DNA from: Chryseobacterium sp. JUb7
GTDB taxonomy: Bacteria > Bacteroidota > Bacteroidia > Flavobacteriales > Weeksellaceae
Assembly (NCBI RefSeq): GCF_024806495.1
Contig: NZ_JANUFF010000004.1
Location: 310,001-374,000 of the forward strand
DNA length: 64,000 nt
Direction of reading: 5' to 3'
Shown in pieces: positions 36,491 through 46,168 of this stretch (positions are counted from its first letter, which is position 1; every line of letters begins with the position of its first letter). The notes beneath the pieces are model-generated. The model searched no databases. It saw nothing but the letters and a program-made list of their open reading frames with translations, and was not told the DNA's origin. The translations under genes were made by a program, and so were the position numbers.

Positions 36491-39223
36491 CTATTTCTTA
36501 TTAAAATCTCCTGCAAAAACAGAAGTCAGTTTATCTTCACTGATGTATTTTCTAAGAACATCGTTGACCTGATTTACTTTTAAAGCCGAGGCTTTAGCTT
36601 CCAGTACATCATAATCCTCCAAAGGAATACCATACTGAAGCTGGCTATTAACAAGACCCATCAAAGTATTTTCACTTCCAAGACTCGTTTTTCTTGAAGT
36701 CAGCCATGAATTTAAATTCGATTTTAATTCTTCTTCTGTGAATCCTTCCTTAACTGCTTTATTCACCTCTTCTTTCAAAGCTTTGTTTACTGCATCTTTT
36801 TTAGTTGGGTTAAAGAATGCATACCAACCCCAGGATGCCACAGTATTATCAGAAGGAACACTGATATATGAACCCGCTCCATAACTGATTCCTTCTTTTT
36901 CACGAAGTCTTGTCGGAATTCTCGATGTAAGGAATCCCCCGCTTCCTAACATTTCGTTTGCAATAACAAACGCAGGATAATCGGGGCTGTTTCGGTCCAT
37001 AGAGAAGCTGATTTTTCCAACACCAGCTCCATTCTCCTTATCCGGAGTTAAATATTCTTTATCCTGTTTTTTTGTCGCGAAAAGTTCAGGCTTTATTTTT
37101 TCGTAATTAGATTTTGAGTTCCATTTTGCAAAAGTAGTCTCCATTAAAGAAGATGCTGTTTTAGCATCCAGATCTCCGATCATTGTTCCTACCCCATTAT
37201 TACTTCCTAGAATCTTGTTGTAGAAATCAACCAGTTCCTGTCTTTTAATCATCTTATTCGCTTCAATCTGCTCTTTGAAAGATGGTGTATAGAAAATACT
37301 TTCTTTAGGATAATTTTCCGTGATTTTTTCAATTTCGGTAAATGCCAGAGCCTGAGGATCATTTAATGAGCCTTCCAGATAAGTATTGTATTCATTGACA
37401 GCTTTTACAAGTTCAGTTTCAGGGAAATTAGATTCGGTAAGAATTTCCTTTAACAATCCCATTGCCTTTGGTAAATATTCTTTGTAAGTGCTTACATTCG
37501 CATACAAAGTCTGCCCATTAAATGAAAAATTGATACTTGATTTCCATTGATCGAGCATATCCTGAATCTGTTCTTTTGTATGAGACTTGGTTCCAGTTTT
37601 CAGGACCTGAGCCATCAAAGAGCCTACCAATGCCTTTCCGCTTAAATCTTTAGCATTACTTACAGGAAAACGGAAACTTCCCAAGACTTTGCCACCTTTA
37701 ATTTCTTTTTTAATGAAACCATACTTCATTCCGTTGCTTAATTTTCCTTCAGAAAGGTTAGCTTTCAGGTTTTTAATGCTCGCTTCAAAAGGTGCCACTT
37801 CTTTTTCTAAAGCTTTCCCTTTGTAATCTTTGGTCAGCGTAGCAATCTGTTCATCGGAAAGTTCATTATTCTTAACCCTTATCTCATCTTTTGTAGGAAT
37901 AAATACCCCAACTGTTCTGTTATTTGTTTTGAAATATTTATCTGCAACCCTCTGAATATCTGCTAAGGTTAATTTTTCAACATTATCGCGGTATAACATG
38001 CCAAGTTTATAATTACCCGCTCCTACAATTTCTGTTAAGCTAATTGCAAAGCCGATTGTATTATTCTTGGTATTTTCTATTTGTTTAAGAATTTTTGCTT
38101 TTGCTCTCAGAACATCCTGCTCCGTATATTTGATCGCAGCTACTTTATCCAGCTCTGCCCTGAAGTCATTTTCTATAGCTTTTACATCTTTATCAGCAGG
38201 CACTTCAAGACCGAAATACATAAATGCGGCGTCCCTCACAGTCGGCTGATAAGAATAAACCGAAGCAGCTTTATGAGAATCGATCATCGCCTTATACAAA
38301 TATCCCGAAGGATCCGAAGTTAAAATTTCCGACAGTGCATCCAAAGCAGCATAATCTTTATCTGCATAAGGAGCAGTGTGATATAAAGCACCTACAATTT
38401 TACTGTCCCCTGAACGTTTCAGTTCTATCAGACGCTCGCCATCCTGAGCCGGCTCAACGGTATAGGTCTGGTCCAGAATTCTGGAAGGTCTTGGAATCAC
38501 GGAGAAATATTGAGAAATATAATTTAAAGCCTGCTTTTCATCAAATTTTCCGGCAACGACAAGCGTTGCATTATCAGGCTGATAATGTTTTTCATAGAAC
38601 TTTCTAAGCGTTGGTGCTTTTACTCTTTCAATATCTTCTTTGCTTCCGATCGTGCTGTTTCCGTAGTTGTACCACAAATAAGCGGTGGAAACAATACGCT
38701 CCATCAAAACGCTTCCGGGATTGTTTTCACCAATTTCAAATTCATTTCTTACTACAGAAAACTCCTTATCCAGATCAGACTGAAGAATGGTCGCGTTGAT
38801 CATACGGTCGGCTTCCATTTCTAGTGACCATTTCAAATTTTCATCACTTGAAGGGAATACTTCATAATAATTGGTTCTGTCATACCAGGTTGTACCATTG
38901 GCATTTCCTCCTTTATCAGACAACTGTTTTTTAATATCACCTAATTTTTTAGTGCTCTTAAACAGCATATGCTCAAGCAAATGCGCCATCCCTTTTTCTC
39001 CATACCCTTCATGTTTTGAACCTACATTATAGATGATATTTACCACCATATTACTTTGTGAAGCATCAGGAATGAGAAGAACTTTCATCCCGTTACTCAA
39101 GGTATACTCCTTTACACCTTCGGTATTACTTACAAATTTTGGAGCTTCTGCTTTTTGCGAAAATACAGGATTAGAAAGACCTGTAAAAAAAAGGACCGCT
39201 GTCCCAACGAGTAAATTTTTCAT
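36491..39223 (-). CDS. M16 family zinc metallopeptidase (pitrilysin type)
   Basis: A 910-residue exported protein. A signal peptide (about 1-22, ending NPVFSQ) precedes two M16 halves. The first half carries the inverted zinc motif HLLEH (His81, Glu84, His85) and a downstream Glu in VVRNEFEIGENNP as the third ligand; the second half (from about residue 490, LSEGKLSNGMKYGF) lacks the motif and serves as the inactive clamp domain, as in other single-chain M16 enzymes. It should degrade peptides in the periplasm or on the surface. Its own promoter is on the reverse strand at 39243-39250, 20 bases before the ATG. Confidence 0.93.
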   Translation of the reverse strand: MKNLLVGTAVLFFTGLSNPVFSQKAEAPKFVSNTEGVKEYTLSNGMKVLLIPDASQSNMVVNIIYNVGSKHEGYGEKGMAHLLEHMLFKSTKKLGDIKKQLSDKGGNANGTTWYDRTNYYEVFPSSDENLKWSLEMEADRMINATILQSDLDKEFSVVRNEFEIGENNPGSVLMERIVSTAYLWYNYGNSTIGSKEDIERVKAPTLRKFYEKHYQPDNATLVVAGKFDEKQALNYISQYFSVIPRPSRILDQTYTVEPAQDGERLIELKRSGDSKIVGALYHTAPYADKDYAALDALSEILTSDPSGYLYKAMIDSHKAASVYSYQPTVRDAAFMYFGLEVPADKDVKAIENDFRAELDKVAAIKYTEQDVLRAKAKILKQIENTKNNTIGFAISLTEIVGAGNYKLGMLYRDNVEKLTLADIQRVADKYFKTNNRTVGVFIPTKDEIRVKNNELSDEQIATLTKDYKGKALEKEVAPFEASIKNLKANLSEGKLSNGMKYGFIKKEIKGGKVLGSFRFPVSNAKDLSGKALVGSLMAQVLKTGTKSHTKEQIQDMLDQWKSSINFSFNGQTLYANVSTYKEYLPKAMGLLKEILTESNFPETELVKAVNEYNTYLEGSLNDPQALAFTEIEKITENYPKESIFYTPSFKEQIEANKMIKRQELVDFYNKILGSNNGVGTMIGDLDAKTASSLMETTFAKWNSKSNYEKIKPELFATKKQDKEYLTPDKENGAGVGKISFSMDRNSPDYPAFVIANEMLGSGGFLTSRIPTRLREKEGISYGAGSYISVPSDNTVASWGWYAFFNPTKKDAVNKALKEEVNKAVKEGFTEEELKSNLNSWLTSRKTSLGSENTLMGLVNSQLQYGIPLEDYDVLEAKASALKVNQVNDVLRKYISEDKLTSVFAGDFNKK

Positions 39224-39242
39224 GTGTTTTATTTAATGTTGT

Positions 39243-39250
39243 CAAATTTA
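39243..39250 (-). promoter_or_regulatory. Bacteroidota -7 promoter element (M16 peptidase)
   Basis: The reverse strand reads TAAATTTG, about 20 bases before the M16 peptidase ATG. Confidence 0.55.
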
Positions 39251-39347
39251 ATTGTTTTCATGGTATATTTATTAATTAGACAATTTAAATCACAGAAATG
39301 TTACAAATTTTGTCATAAAATTGCAATTCAAAACAGTATTATTTAAA

Positions 39348-40061
39348 ATGAAACCAAAAGCCATCTTCAACTGGAGCAGCGGAAAAGATTCTTCTCTGGC
39401 ACTGTATAAAATTTTAAAAGAAAATAAATACGAGATAAACTCTTTATTGACGAGCATTAATAAAGAATTTCAGAGGATTTCAATGCACGGAGTTCCGGTT
39501 TCGCTTTTAGAAAAACAGGCAGAAAGTCTAAACTTACCATTAATCAAAATGGAGCTTCCAAAAGAACCCTCCATGGAAGAATATTGTGAGATAATGAGCA
39601 AAACCATGACCGAAATAAAATCTCAGGGAGTAACTCATTCTATTTTCGGAGATATTTTTCTGGCAGATTTAAGAAAATATAGAGAAGACCAATTAGAGTC
39701 TATAGGAATGAAGGGAATCTTTCCTCTTTGGAAAATCAACACGACCAACCTCATCAACGAGTTTTTGGATTTAGACTTTAAAACCATTGTTACGTGTGTA
39801 AATGAAACCTATCTTGATAAAAGCTTTGCAGGAAGAGTTATTGATCGTGATTTTATTAAAGATCTACCCAAAAACGTCGACCCCTGCGGAGAAAACGGAG
39901 AGTTTCATACTTTTACTTTTGACGGACCTATTTTTGAAAATCCTATTCACTTTGAAGTGGGCGAAATTGTCAGAAAAACATATCCGAAACCGAAATCTGA
40001 TGAAAGCGAAAAAGATGGAGAATATGCGTTCTGGTTCTGTGATTTGATCTCAAAACAATAA
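39348..40061 (+). CDS. DUF71 / Dph6-like ATP-binding protein
   Basis: A 237-residue N-type ATP pyrophosphatase. The PP-loop is NWSSGKDSSLALYKIL (about residues 8-23) and the family end motif is PCGENGEFHTFTFDGP (about residues 183-198). The ATG at 39348 is preferred to the TTG at 39321, which would put nine residues before the strand. Homologues in eukaryotes amidate diphthine on EF2; bacteria lack diphthamide, so this copy probably activates another carboxyl group. It is usually auto-annotated as diphthine-ammonia ligase, which would be misleading here. It stands alone. Confidence 0.85.
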   Translation: MKPKAIFNWSSGKDSSLALYKILKENKYEINSLLTSINKEFQRISMHGVPVSLLEKQAESLNLPLIKMELPKEPSMEEYCEIMSKTMTEIKSQGVTHSIFGDIFLADLRKYREDQLESIGMKGIFPLWKINTTNLINEFLDLDFKTIVTCVNETYLDKSFAGRVIDRDFIKDLPKNVDPCGENGEFHTFTFDGPIFENPIHFEVGEIVRKTYPKPKSDESEKDGEYAFWFCDLISKQ

Positions 40062-40211
40062 CTAAAATTTTACATTTTAAAGCAAACTAATGAAAAGTAA
40101 AAGATATTTATATGTATTTGTAAAATAAATCAGATATCATTAAAAATTTCTCATTCACCGACACATTTTTTCTGTTTACCTCAAAATATTTTTTCATTGT
40201 GAAGTAGCGAT

Positions 40212-40219
40212 TACTTTTG
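40212..40219 (+). promoter_or_regulatory. Bacteroidota -7 promoter element (40242 operon)
   Basis: TACTTTTG lies 22 bases before the ATG at 40242. It supports that start over the TTG at 40221. Confidence 0.55.
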
Positions 40220-40241
40220 ATTGATAAAAATCAAAATAACA

Positions 40242-40733
40242 ATGAGAATACTAAAACTTTTCAGCCAATCCCTGCAGGTTTTATTATTCCTGTTCAGCAT
40301 TATATCTTTTGCGCAGACAGGAATAAAAATCACTTACTACAACGGGACATCACAGGATTATACGATAGAAGCTTCCGGAAAATTATACTTTTCGGGAAGT
40401 AATTTACTTGTAAAAACGAATACGGCAGCAAGCAATGTTTCTATTCCTACCAGCATCATCCGAAAAATTACATTTGCCAATGCTACTTTAGCCACTCAGG
40501 AAATAGGGATCAATCAATCTCAGTTTGCATTATATCCTAATCCTTCCTCCGATTTTATAAGAATAACATCCGGAAAAAAGAAAAAATTAAATGTGAAGAT
40601 TTACTCCGTAACAGGAAAACTGGTTCTTCAGGGAACTTATCAACCTGATGAAAATATAGATATCAGCAACCTGAGCTTAGGATTTTATTTTGTTCAGGTC
40701 AATCAAACCACTTTAAAACTGATCAAAAAATGA
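40242..40733 (+). CDS. Small T9SS type A sorted protein
   Basis: A 163-residue protein with a signal peptide (MRILKLFSQSLQVLLFLFSIISFAQ), a short beta-rich region (YYNGTSQDYTIEASGKLYFS, IIRKITFAN) and a type A sorting domain in its last 75 residues (FALYPNPSSDFIRI, then NVKIYSVTGKLVLQG and DISNLSLGFYFVQV). Almost half of the protein is sorting signal, so the cargo part is tiny. Its IRKITF phrase is like DSITF repeats at the start of the downstream product. The stop overlaps the next start (ATGA at 40730-40733), showing tight coupling. Confidence 0.8.
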   Translation: MRILKLFSQSLQVLLFLFSIISFAQTGIKITYYNGTSQDYTIEASGKLYFSGSNLLVKTNTAASNVSIPTSIIRKITFANATLATQEIGINQSQFALYPNPSSDFIRITSGKKKKLNVKIYSVTGKLVLQGTYQPDENIDISNLSLGFYFVQVNQTTLKLIKK

Positions 40734-42979
40734 GAAAGTATATTTACATTATAGTGGCAATGCTTTTCTCCTTTGTCACAAAAGCACAGCAGAATATCGT
40801 CGTTCACAATTCGGGAAATACAATGTTCGGTTCTTCAACAGCTGTTGTAGACAGTATCACATTTGACACGACCTATTCGAAAATTAAACTTAATGGAAAT
40901 CCGTCTAGCTTAAACATTCAAAAAGCAGTTATAGACAGTATTACATTTACCTCCAATACTGTAAATCTCGATAAAATTTATATCATTTATAACGGAACGG
41001 AAAACGCAACGATTATTAATCCATATTCAGCCCAGGGTGTTAATATTACCGCCAACGGAGGAACGGTTACTGTTGCAGCAACATCCGGAATCAGCAATCT
41101 TGAATATAATTTATTAGGAACAAGCAGTACAGGAAGCTTAACCATGAGTTCAGACGTTGCGGCAAAATTTGTCATGAACAACCTGAATATTACCAATGCT
41201 TCAGGACCTGCAATTACGATCACCGGAAATCAAACCCATACATTTACCCTTCAGTCCGGAACGACAAATTCTTTGACAGATGGGTCTTCCAGCACCAAAA
41301 ACGGAACACTGCAGACCGATGGAAAAATTATTTTTGCAGGAACGGGGATTTTAAATATTAAAGGAATTAAAAAACACGGCATCTCCACTTCTTCAGCAAT
41401 TGAAGTTCAGAACGGAACTGTTAAAGTGATTTCAGCGGCATCGGACGGCTTTCATTCTGAAGGTTATCTGATGAGTGGCGGAACAGTAAATATAACGGCA
41501 ACTGCCGATGCTATTGATGCGGGAGATACTGCAGTTTCTATTTCGGGAGGTAATATTACAGCGATTTTAGCTTCTGCTGACGTCAAAGCTATTAAAACAG
41601 GAACATCTACCATCGGAATATCAGGAGGAACAATTAATCTCACTTTAACAGGTGCTCAATCTAAAGCCATCAGCGCCAAAGGAAATATTACATTCGACGG
41701 AGGAAATATCACCGCCAACCTTTCAGGAGCAGCTGTCCTTACGGCTTCAGGAAGTGGCTATGATCCCTCATATTCCACTGCCATAAAAACTGATGCCAGT
41801 GTAATCATTAATGCCGGAATTTTAAATCTTAGCTTAGCCTCAACAGCCAATGGAGGAAAAGGAATTTCTACCGATCAGAATATCACCATCAACAATGGAA
41901 CTGTGACGATTACAACTGCCGGGAACGGCGCAACCTATATCAATACAACAGGGGTTACAGACTCTTATTCTTCTTCAGCGATCTCAGCAGACGGTAATAT
42001 TTTAATCAATGCAGGATCATTGACGACGACAAGCTCAGGAACAGGGGGAAAAGGAATAAAAGCTGACGGAACGATCACCATCGGAACTGCAACCACTAGC
42101 CCTGTCTTAAATATTAAAACAACAGGATCTCGATTTTTAGTTTCAGGAACAGATTACAGCCATCCGAAAACCCTTGTTGCTACAGGAGCCATCATCATTA
42201 ATAATGGAAATAATACGTTTAATTCAACTGATGACGGAATTCATTCTGACACATCGGTAACAGTAAACGGAGGCGCCAATACTGTTTCCGCTATTTCAAT
42301 AGTTTCCGGTGTGGGTGAGGGTGTTGAGGCTCCAATCATTACCTTTGCGGGCGGAGTCAATAATATTACAGCATCCAATGACGGGATCAATGCTACTTAC
42401 GGAACTGTTTCAGGAGGTACAGAAGCTAATGACGGAAGCCATCTTTACATCACCGGAGGTATCGTAATTGTTGCAGGAAGTGATGCAATCGACAGCAACG
42501 GGAATATTACCATTACCGGAGGAACCACGATTGTCAACGGACCCACCAGCCAACCCGAAGAAGGTATTGATTATAACGGGACTTTCTTAATGAACGGAGG
42601 ATTATTAATTTCCGCAGGTTCCAACTCAAACATGACAAAGGCGATGGGTGCTGCTTCTACTCAGGTGGGAATGTACTTAAAATCCAGTTCGCAATTGGCA
42701 ACATCGTCTATGCTTCATATAGAAAATGCTTCAGGAACAGAAATGGTTACTTTCAAACCTAAAAACGGGGTGTATTACTTTCATTTTTCCAGTCCGAACC
42801 TTAATAAAAACACTGCATACAAAGTGTATTTCGGAGGAAGCTATTCAGGTGGAAGCTATGTTGGAGGATCTTCGGGATGGGGATTGTACTCAGGAGGAAG
42901 CTACTCTACTTCCGGGGGAACTTTAAAAAGTACATTTACAACCTCAGCAACGAATAATGTCAATACAGTAAGTTTTTAA
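40730..42979 (+). CDS. Carbohydrate-binding protein, Cthe_2159 type
   Basis: A 749-residue protein with a signal peptide (MRKYIYIIVAMLFSFVTKAQ), two DSITF-type repeats (VVDSITFDT, VIDSITFTS), and a long region of right-handed beta-helix coils (GGTVNITATADAIDAGDT, GGNITANLSGAAVL, GGTTIVNGPTSQPEEGIDYN). This matches the Cthe_2159 family, whose founder is a calcium-binding helix protein that binds polygalacturonate or cellulose. The end is Gly/Ser/Tyr-rich (YFGGSYSGGSYVGGSSG) and has no type A or B sorting domain, whereas the coupled small gene before it does. It probably binds a surface or plant-like glycan. Confidence 0.82.
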   Translation: MRKYIYIIVAMLFSFVTKAQQNIVVHNSGNTMFGSSTAVVDSITFDTTYSKIKLNGNPSSLNIQKAVIDSITFTSNTVNLDKIYIIYNGTENATIINPYSAQGVNITANGGTVTVAATSGISNLEYNLLGTSSTGSLTMSSDVAAKFVMNNLNITNASGPAITITGNQTHTFTLQSGTTNSLTDGSSSTKNGTLQTDGKIIFAGTGILNIKGIKKHGISTSSAIEVQNGTVKVISAASDGFHSEGYLMSGGTVNITATADAIDAGDTAVSISGGNITAILASADVKAIKTGTSTIGISGGTINLTLTGAQSKAISAKGNITFDGGNITANLSGAAVLTASGSGYDPSYSTAIKTDASVIINAGILNLSLASTANGGKGISTDQNITINNGTVTITTAGNGATYINTTGVTDSYSSSAISADGNILINAGSLTTTSSGTGGKGIKADGTITIGTATTSPVLNIKTTGSRFLVSGTDYSHPKTLVATGAIIINNGNNTFNSTDDGIHSDTSVTVNGGANTVSAISIVSGVGEGVEAPIITFAGGVNNITASNDGINATYGTVSGGTEANDGSHLYITGGIVIVAGSDAIDSNGNITITGGTTIVNGPTSQPEEGIDYNGTFLMNGGLLISAGSNSNMTKAMGAASTQVGMYLKSSSQLATSSMLHIENASGTEMVTFKPKNGVYYFHFSSPNLNKNTAYKVYFGGSYSGGSYVGGSSGWGLYSGGSYSTSGGTLKSTFTTSATNNVNTVSF

Positions 42980-43004
42980 TCGATCTTAAAAAATATTTAC
43001 CCCT

Positions 43005-43035
43005 AACCTCTTAAGTAAAATTAAGAGGTTTTTTA
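43005..43035 (+). terminator. Intrinsic terminator after the Cthe_2159 gene
   Basis: A perfect 10-bp stem (43005-43014 with 43021-43030) and a T run follow the stop by 25 bases. Confidence 0.85.
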
Positions 43036-43043
43036 TATTTTTG
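43036..43043 (+). promoter_or_regulatory. Bacteroidota -7 promoter element (serine hydrolase gene)
   Basis: TATTTTTG directly follows the T run of the preceding terminator, 38 bases before the ATG at 43082. Confidence 0.5.
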
Positions 43044-43081
43044 ATGGATTATTTCACCTATCAATTTAAAACACACTCCTA

Positions 43082-44212
43082 ATGACAAAAAAATTATTTT
43101 GCCTTCCTTTGCTATTTTTCATCCTGATAAATTTAATTTCCTGCGAAAAAGAACAACCTGTAAAAGTAGTTGATAAAAAAGTGATTGCAGATTCCGCTGT
43201 CGCCGTTTTTGAAAAGAAATTAATTTCAAATCAAATTGATTCTGTCTTCAAAAAATATCATTTTAATGCCAGTGTCGCTGTTTTCAAAGACTCTGTTGAA
43301 GTATATAGAAAAAATAATGGATTTTCAGATTTTGAAACTAAAACTAAAATTAATAATCAAACTATTTTTTCCATAGCCTCCATCAGCAAGCAGTTTACGG
43401 CAGCACTTATCTTGCTTCAGGCAGAACAGGGAAAGCTTAATATAAATGATAAAGTTTCAAAATATTTAAAAGAATTTCAGACAAAAGACTATGCCTCTAT
43501 TACTATTCATCAGCTTTTAAATCATACTTCAGGATTAAATATTCTGGGAAACCAGCTGATGTTTAAAAGTGGTAGCGGGTTTTACTATTCCAACGATGGA
43601 TTTAATGCTTTAGGTAAAATTGTAGAAGCTGTATCAGGGAAATCTTATGATCAGAATGTTAAGGAACTTTTCAATAAAGCAGGAATGAAAAATTCTTCAA
43701 CCGGAAATCTTTTTAAAGGAAAAAACTTTGCCCAAACCTATCTTGGATCACAAAAAAATCCTGAAAAGATAGAAAATATGCCCAAAAGACTTGCCGGCAA
43801 TGACATAGGAATTCCCGCGGGAGGAATTCTATCTACCATTGACGATCTTCACCAATGGAATACCATGTTATATGGCGGTAAAATTCTAAACCCTGAGACT
43901 TTAAAAAAATTCACTTCAAAAAGCGCTGAAAGACAGCATCCTGTTTTCGGAAAAATGGGTTACGGCTACGGAATTATGATGAATATCGGAAAACCGCTTG
44001 CTTACTTCCACAGCGGGTATGTGAAAGGAGCTCCGTCTCTGAATATTTACTATCCAAAAACCAAAACTTCTGTTATTATCTTATCTAATGTTGCCGATCA
44101 GGAAAAAGGAACTGCTTTTAAGCCTCATATTGAGATCAAAAAAATAACAGACCTTATGGAAAGTACAGTTGAAAGTATAAAAAGTGATACCTTAAAACCC
44201 AAGCTTCTTTAA
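43082..44212 (+). CDS. Serine hydrolase lipoprotein, class C beta-lactamase fold
   Basis: A 376-residue protein with a lipoprotein signal (LPLLFFILINLISC, Cys near residue 21). The penicillin-recognising fold is shown by SISK (near residue 99-102, with the catalytic Ser and Lys), YSN (near residue 167) and an HSG triad (near 309) in place of KTG. HSG rather than KTG is common in esterases and peptidases of the family and makes an antibiotic-hydrolysing role less likely. It should act in the periplasm on peptidoglycan-type or ester substrates. It is followed after 3 bases by a LigT-like gene, probably in the same transcript. Confidence 0.85.
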   Translation: MTKKLFCLPLLFFILINLISCEKEQPVKVVDKKVIADSAVAVFEKKLISNQIDSVFKKYHFNASVAVFKDSVEVYRKNNGFSDFETKTKINNQTIFSIASISKQFTAALILLQAEQGKLNINDKVSKYLKEFQTKDYASITIHQLLNHTSGLNILGNQLMFKSGSGFYYSNDGFNALGKIVEAVSGKSYDQNVKELFNKAGMKNSSTGNLFKGKNFAQTYLGSQKNPEKIENMPKRLAGNDIGIPAGGILSTIDDLHQWNTMLYGGKILNPETLKKFTSKSAERQHPVFGKMGYGYGIMMNIGKPLAYFHSGYVKGAPSLNIYYPKTKTSVIILSNVADQEKGTAFKPHIEIKKITDLMESTVESIKSDTLKPKLL

Positions 44213-44215
44213 GCC

Positions 44216-44743
44216 ATGAAAAAATTATACTTCATAGCAATCTATCCACCTCAGCAAATCATTGATGAAGTAAGAATGTTCAAAGAAGATTTTGCACAGA
44301 ATTATAACAACTCTAAAGCTTTGAAAAATGAGGCACATATTACTTTGTTTCCTCCATTCTCAAGAGAACTGGAATTAGAAAATGACATTATAGAAGCTTT
44401 TCGGAAAATCGACACTCATATTTCTCCTTTTGAAATAGTACTGGATGGCTTTGGCAGCTTTCCCAACCCAAAGAATCCTGTGATTTTTGTACATCCCGAA
44501 GAGAATGATCCCCTTAAGGATTTACACTCAAAGGTAAAAAAGCAATTCAACTTTATCAACACATCATTCAATCCACATGTGACGGTTGGCTACCGGAATT
44601 TAAGTTTCGACAACTACCTCAAAGCATGGGAGATCTACAAGAACAAAGAATATAAAACTAATTTTATAGTTGATAAAATAACACTCCTTCGCCATGATGA
44701 TAATTGGGTCCCGATTGATGAGAAAAAATTAGCTCCTGTTTAA
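44216..44743 (+). CDS. 2H phosphoesterase / RNA ligase-like protein (LigT type)
   Basis: A 175-residue cytoplasmic protein with the two HxTx motifs of the 2H phosphoesterase family: HITLFPPF near residue 42 and HVTVGYRN near residue 122. Such enzymes hydrolyse or form 2',5' or cyclic phosphodiester links in RNA or nucleotides. It starts 3 bases after the serine hydrolase stop. The two are otherwise unrelated in cell location, so co-transcription need not mean shared function. A terminator follows. Confidence 0.88.
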   Translation: MKKLYFIAIYPPQQIIDEVRMFKEDFAQNYNNSKALKNEAHITLFPPFSRELELENDIIEAFRKIDTHISPFEIVLDGFGSFPNPKNPVIFVHPEENDPLKDLHSKVKKQFNFINTSFNPHVTVGYRNLSFDNYLKAWEIYKNKEYKTNFIVDKITLLRHDDNWVPIDEKKLAPV

Positions 44744-44752
44744 AATTAAAAC

Positions 44753-44784
44753 AAAAAAATCGACTTATACAGTCGATTTTTTTA
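44753..44784. terminator. Bidirectional terminator (LigT-like / M64)
   Basis: A 12-bp AT-rich stem (44754-44765 with 44771-44782) with a short loop lies between convergent genes. Confidence 0.8.
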
Positions 44785-44801
44785 TGTGGAAAAGATAAAT
44801 T

Positions 44802-46166
44802 TTATTCTTTAATAATCTTTTGTGAGATAATCTGTTCTTTATCCTGACTTACATTTAGTATATAAGTTCCCGTTGGCAGATTATTAATGTCTACACGCAA
44901 TGTCTGAGCGTCTTTAAGCTCAGACTTCACAGGAATAAGTTTTCCGGAGGCATCATACAAAACGACTTCAGTATTTTTTGAGAAATCCTGTTTTCCTTTG
45001 ATATAAAATTCATTGTTGGCAGGATTAGGATACATGCTGAACCTTCTTTCTGTAGCTTTTATTTCTGATGTTTTCAGTGTTGATGATTTATTTAAAAGCC
45101 ATGTGATATTGGTAATATGTAATGTGCTGTGGTTATCTACTTTTAACAACGCCGTATTATCGGTAACGGAAAACAGCAGGATATTATTACCCGTATTTAA
45201 CTGACCCGGAGAAATCGTTATTGCATTTCCTGTAGCTGCAAGAGCAGTACCATTCAGTTTCCAGGTGTTAACCAGAGTATTTGGGATAGGAAGAATTTCA
45301 TTGACAGTAAAAGTTACACTTGAAGAACCATCTATTGTTGTGTTGTTCGCTGGAGTATATGAGTCTACCGGAGACACCAATGTGTGTATTCTTTCTATGA
45401 TAGCCTCTTTACATACAGAACAAAACTGCTGGTTAAGATATCTCATTTCACAACTTTGATGAGGACGGAACCAGCTCGGACTTTCGGCATGAGAATATAC
45501 TCCTACTCCATTCAGGCCTACCCAGTTTTTCCATTTTATCGTTGCCGGATTGGAAGTCTGGGTTTTATTGGGAGACTCACCGGAACCGGAAAACCAATAT
45601 TCATCAGCCAGTTTTCCAAAAGAATGTCCCAGTTCATGGACTACAATTTCATTAGCCGATCCATTTAACGAAGCAAAAGCATATGCTCCTCCACAACCTC
45701 CGTACTCTGTGGAATTTCCTAAAATATAGGTGAGATCATAATCCGGAACATTAGCTGCAAGAACCTGAGCCACTTTGTTGGTAGAATTACTGTATATGCA
45801 TCTGTGAACTCCGAAGTCGAAAGATGATCCCAAATAATTATTAGGATTTGAAACCGGAATTACCGGCTCAGTAACATCTGTTGCTGTGCCCGGATGCTTT
45901 ACTCCGCTATCTGTAGAAACTACCTTCACTGCATAGGCATTGAAATAATTTTTATATTCTGTATAAGGACTTTTTGTGAAAAGATAATTGATAGTAGACT
46001 GGGCAGAATTTATAAAAGCATCCTGCTGAGCAGTGGTAAAACCATCTCCCAACACGGCTATGTTAAGGCGCTTGTCATTCGATCCGTTTTGCAGAAGAGG
46101 AACAGTCTGAAAGACCTGAGCAAAACAGAAACTGCTTATAAAAAGGGAAAATAAAGTTTTTTTCAT
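44802..46166 (-). CDS. M64 family metallopeptidase, T9SS type A
   Basis: A 454-residue protein with a signal peptide (MKKTLFSLFISSFCFAQ), an M64 (IgA peptidase) domain of about 250 residues opening LNIAVLGDGFTTAQQDAF and holding the zinc motif VVHELGHSFGKLADEYWF (about residues 176-193), a short beta domain, and a type A sorting domain at the end (FSMYPNPANNEFYIKG, NLPTGTYILNVSQ). It should be secreted by the type IX system and cleave proteins outside the cell. A two-base gap separates it from the upstream secreted gene, so they form an operon. Confidence 0.92.
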   Translation of the reverse strand: MKKTLFSLFISSFCFAQVFQTVPLLQNGSNDKRLNIAVLGDGFTTAQQDAFINSAQSTINYLFTKSPYTEYKNYFNAYAVKVVSTDSGVKHPGTATDVTEPVIPVSNPNNYLGSSFDFGVHRCIYSNSTNKVAQVLAANVPDYDLTYILGNSTEYGGCGGAYAFASLNGSANEIVVHELGHSFGKLADEYWFSGSGESPNKTQTSNPATIKWKNWVGLNGVGVYSHAESPSWFRPHQSCEMRYLNQQFCSVCKEAIIERIHTLVSPVDSYTPANNTTIDGSSSVTFTVNEILPIPNTLVNTWKLNGTALAATGNAITISPGQLNTGNNILLFSVTDNTALLKVDNHSTLHITNITWLLNKSSTLKTSEIKATERRFSMYPNPANNEFYIKGKQDFSKNTEVVLYDASGKLIPVKSELKDAQTLRVDINNLPTGTYILNVSQDKEQIISQKIIKE

Positions 46167-46168
46167 GA

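Noticed and set aside
38067..38824. Forward open frames inside the M16 peptidase gene
   Set aside because: Several overlapping frames opposite a clear peptidase; low-complexity antisense shadow.
39348..40061. Diphthine-ammonia ligase as the true function
   Set aside because: Bacteria do not make diphthamide, so the usual automatic name is not supported by the context.
42820..42930. Possible CRISPR-like repeats (GGAAGCTA units)
   Set aside because: They are short in-frame Gly-Ser-Tyr coding repeats in the Cthe_2159-type protein with no regular spacers.
43082..44212. Antibiotic-hydrolysing beta-lactamase
   Set aside because: The third motif is HSG rather than KTG and the protein is a lipoprotein; an esterase or peptidase role is more likely.
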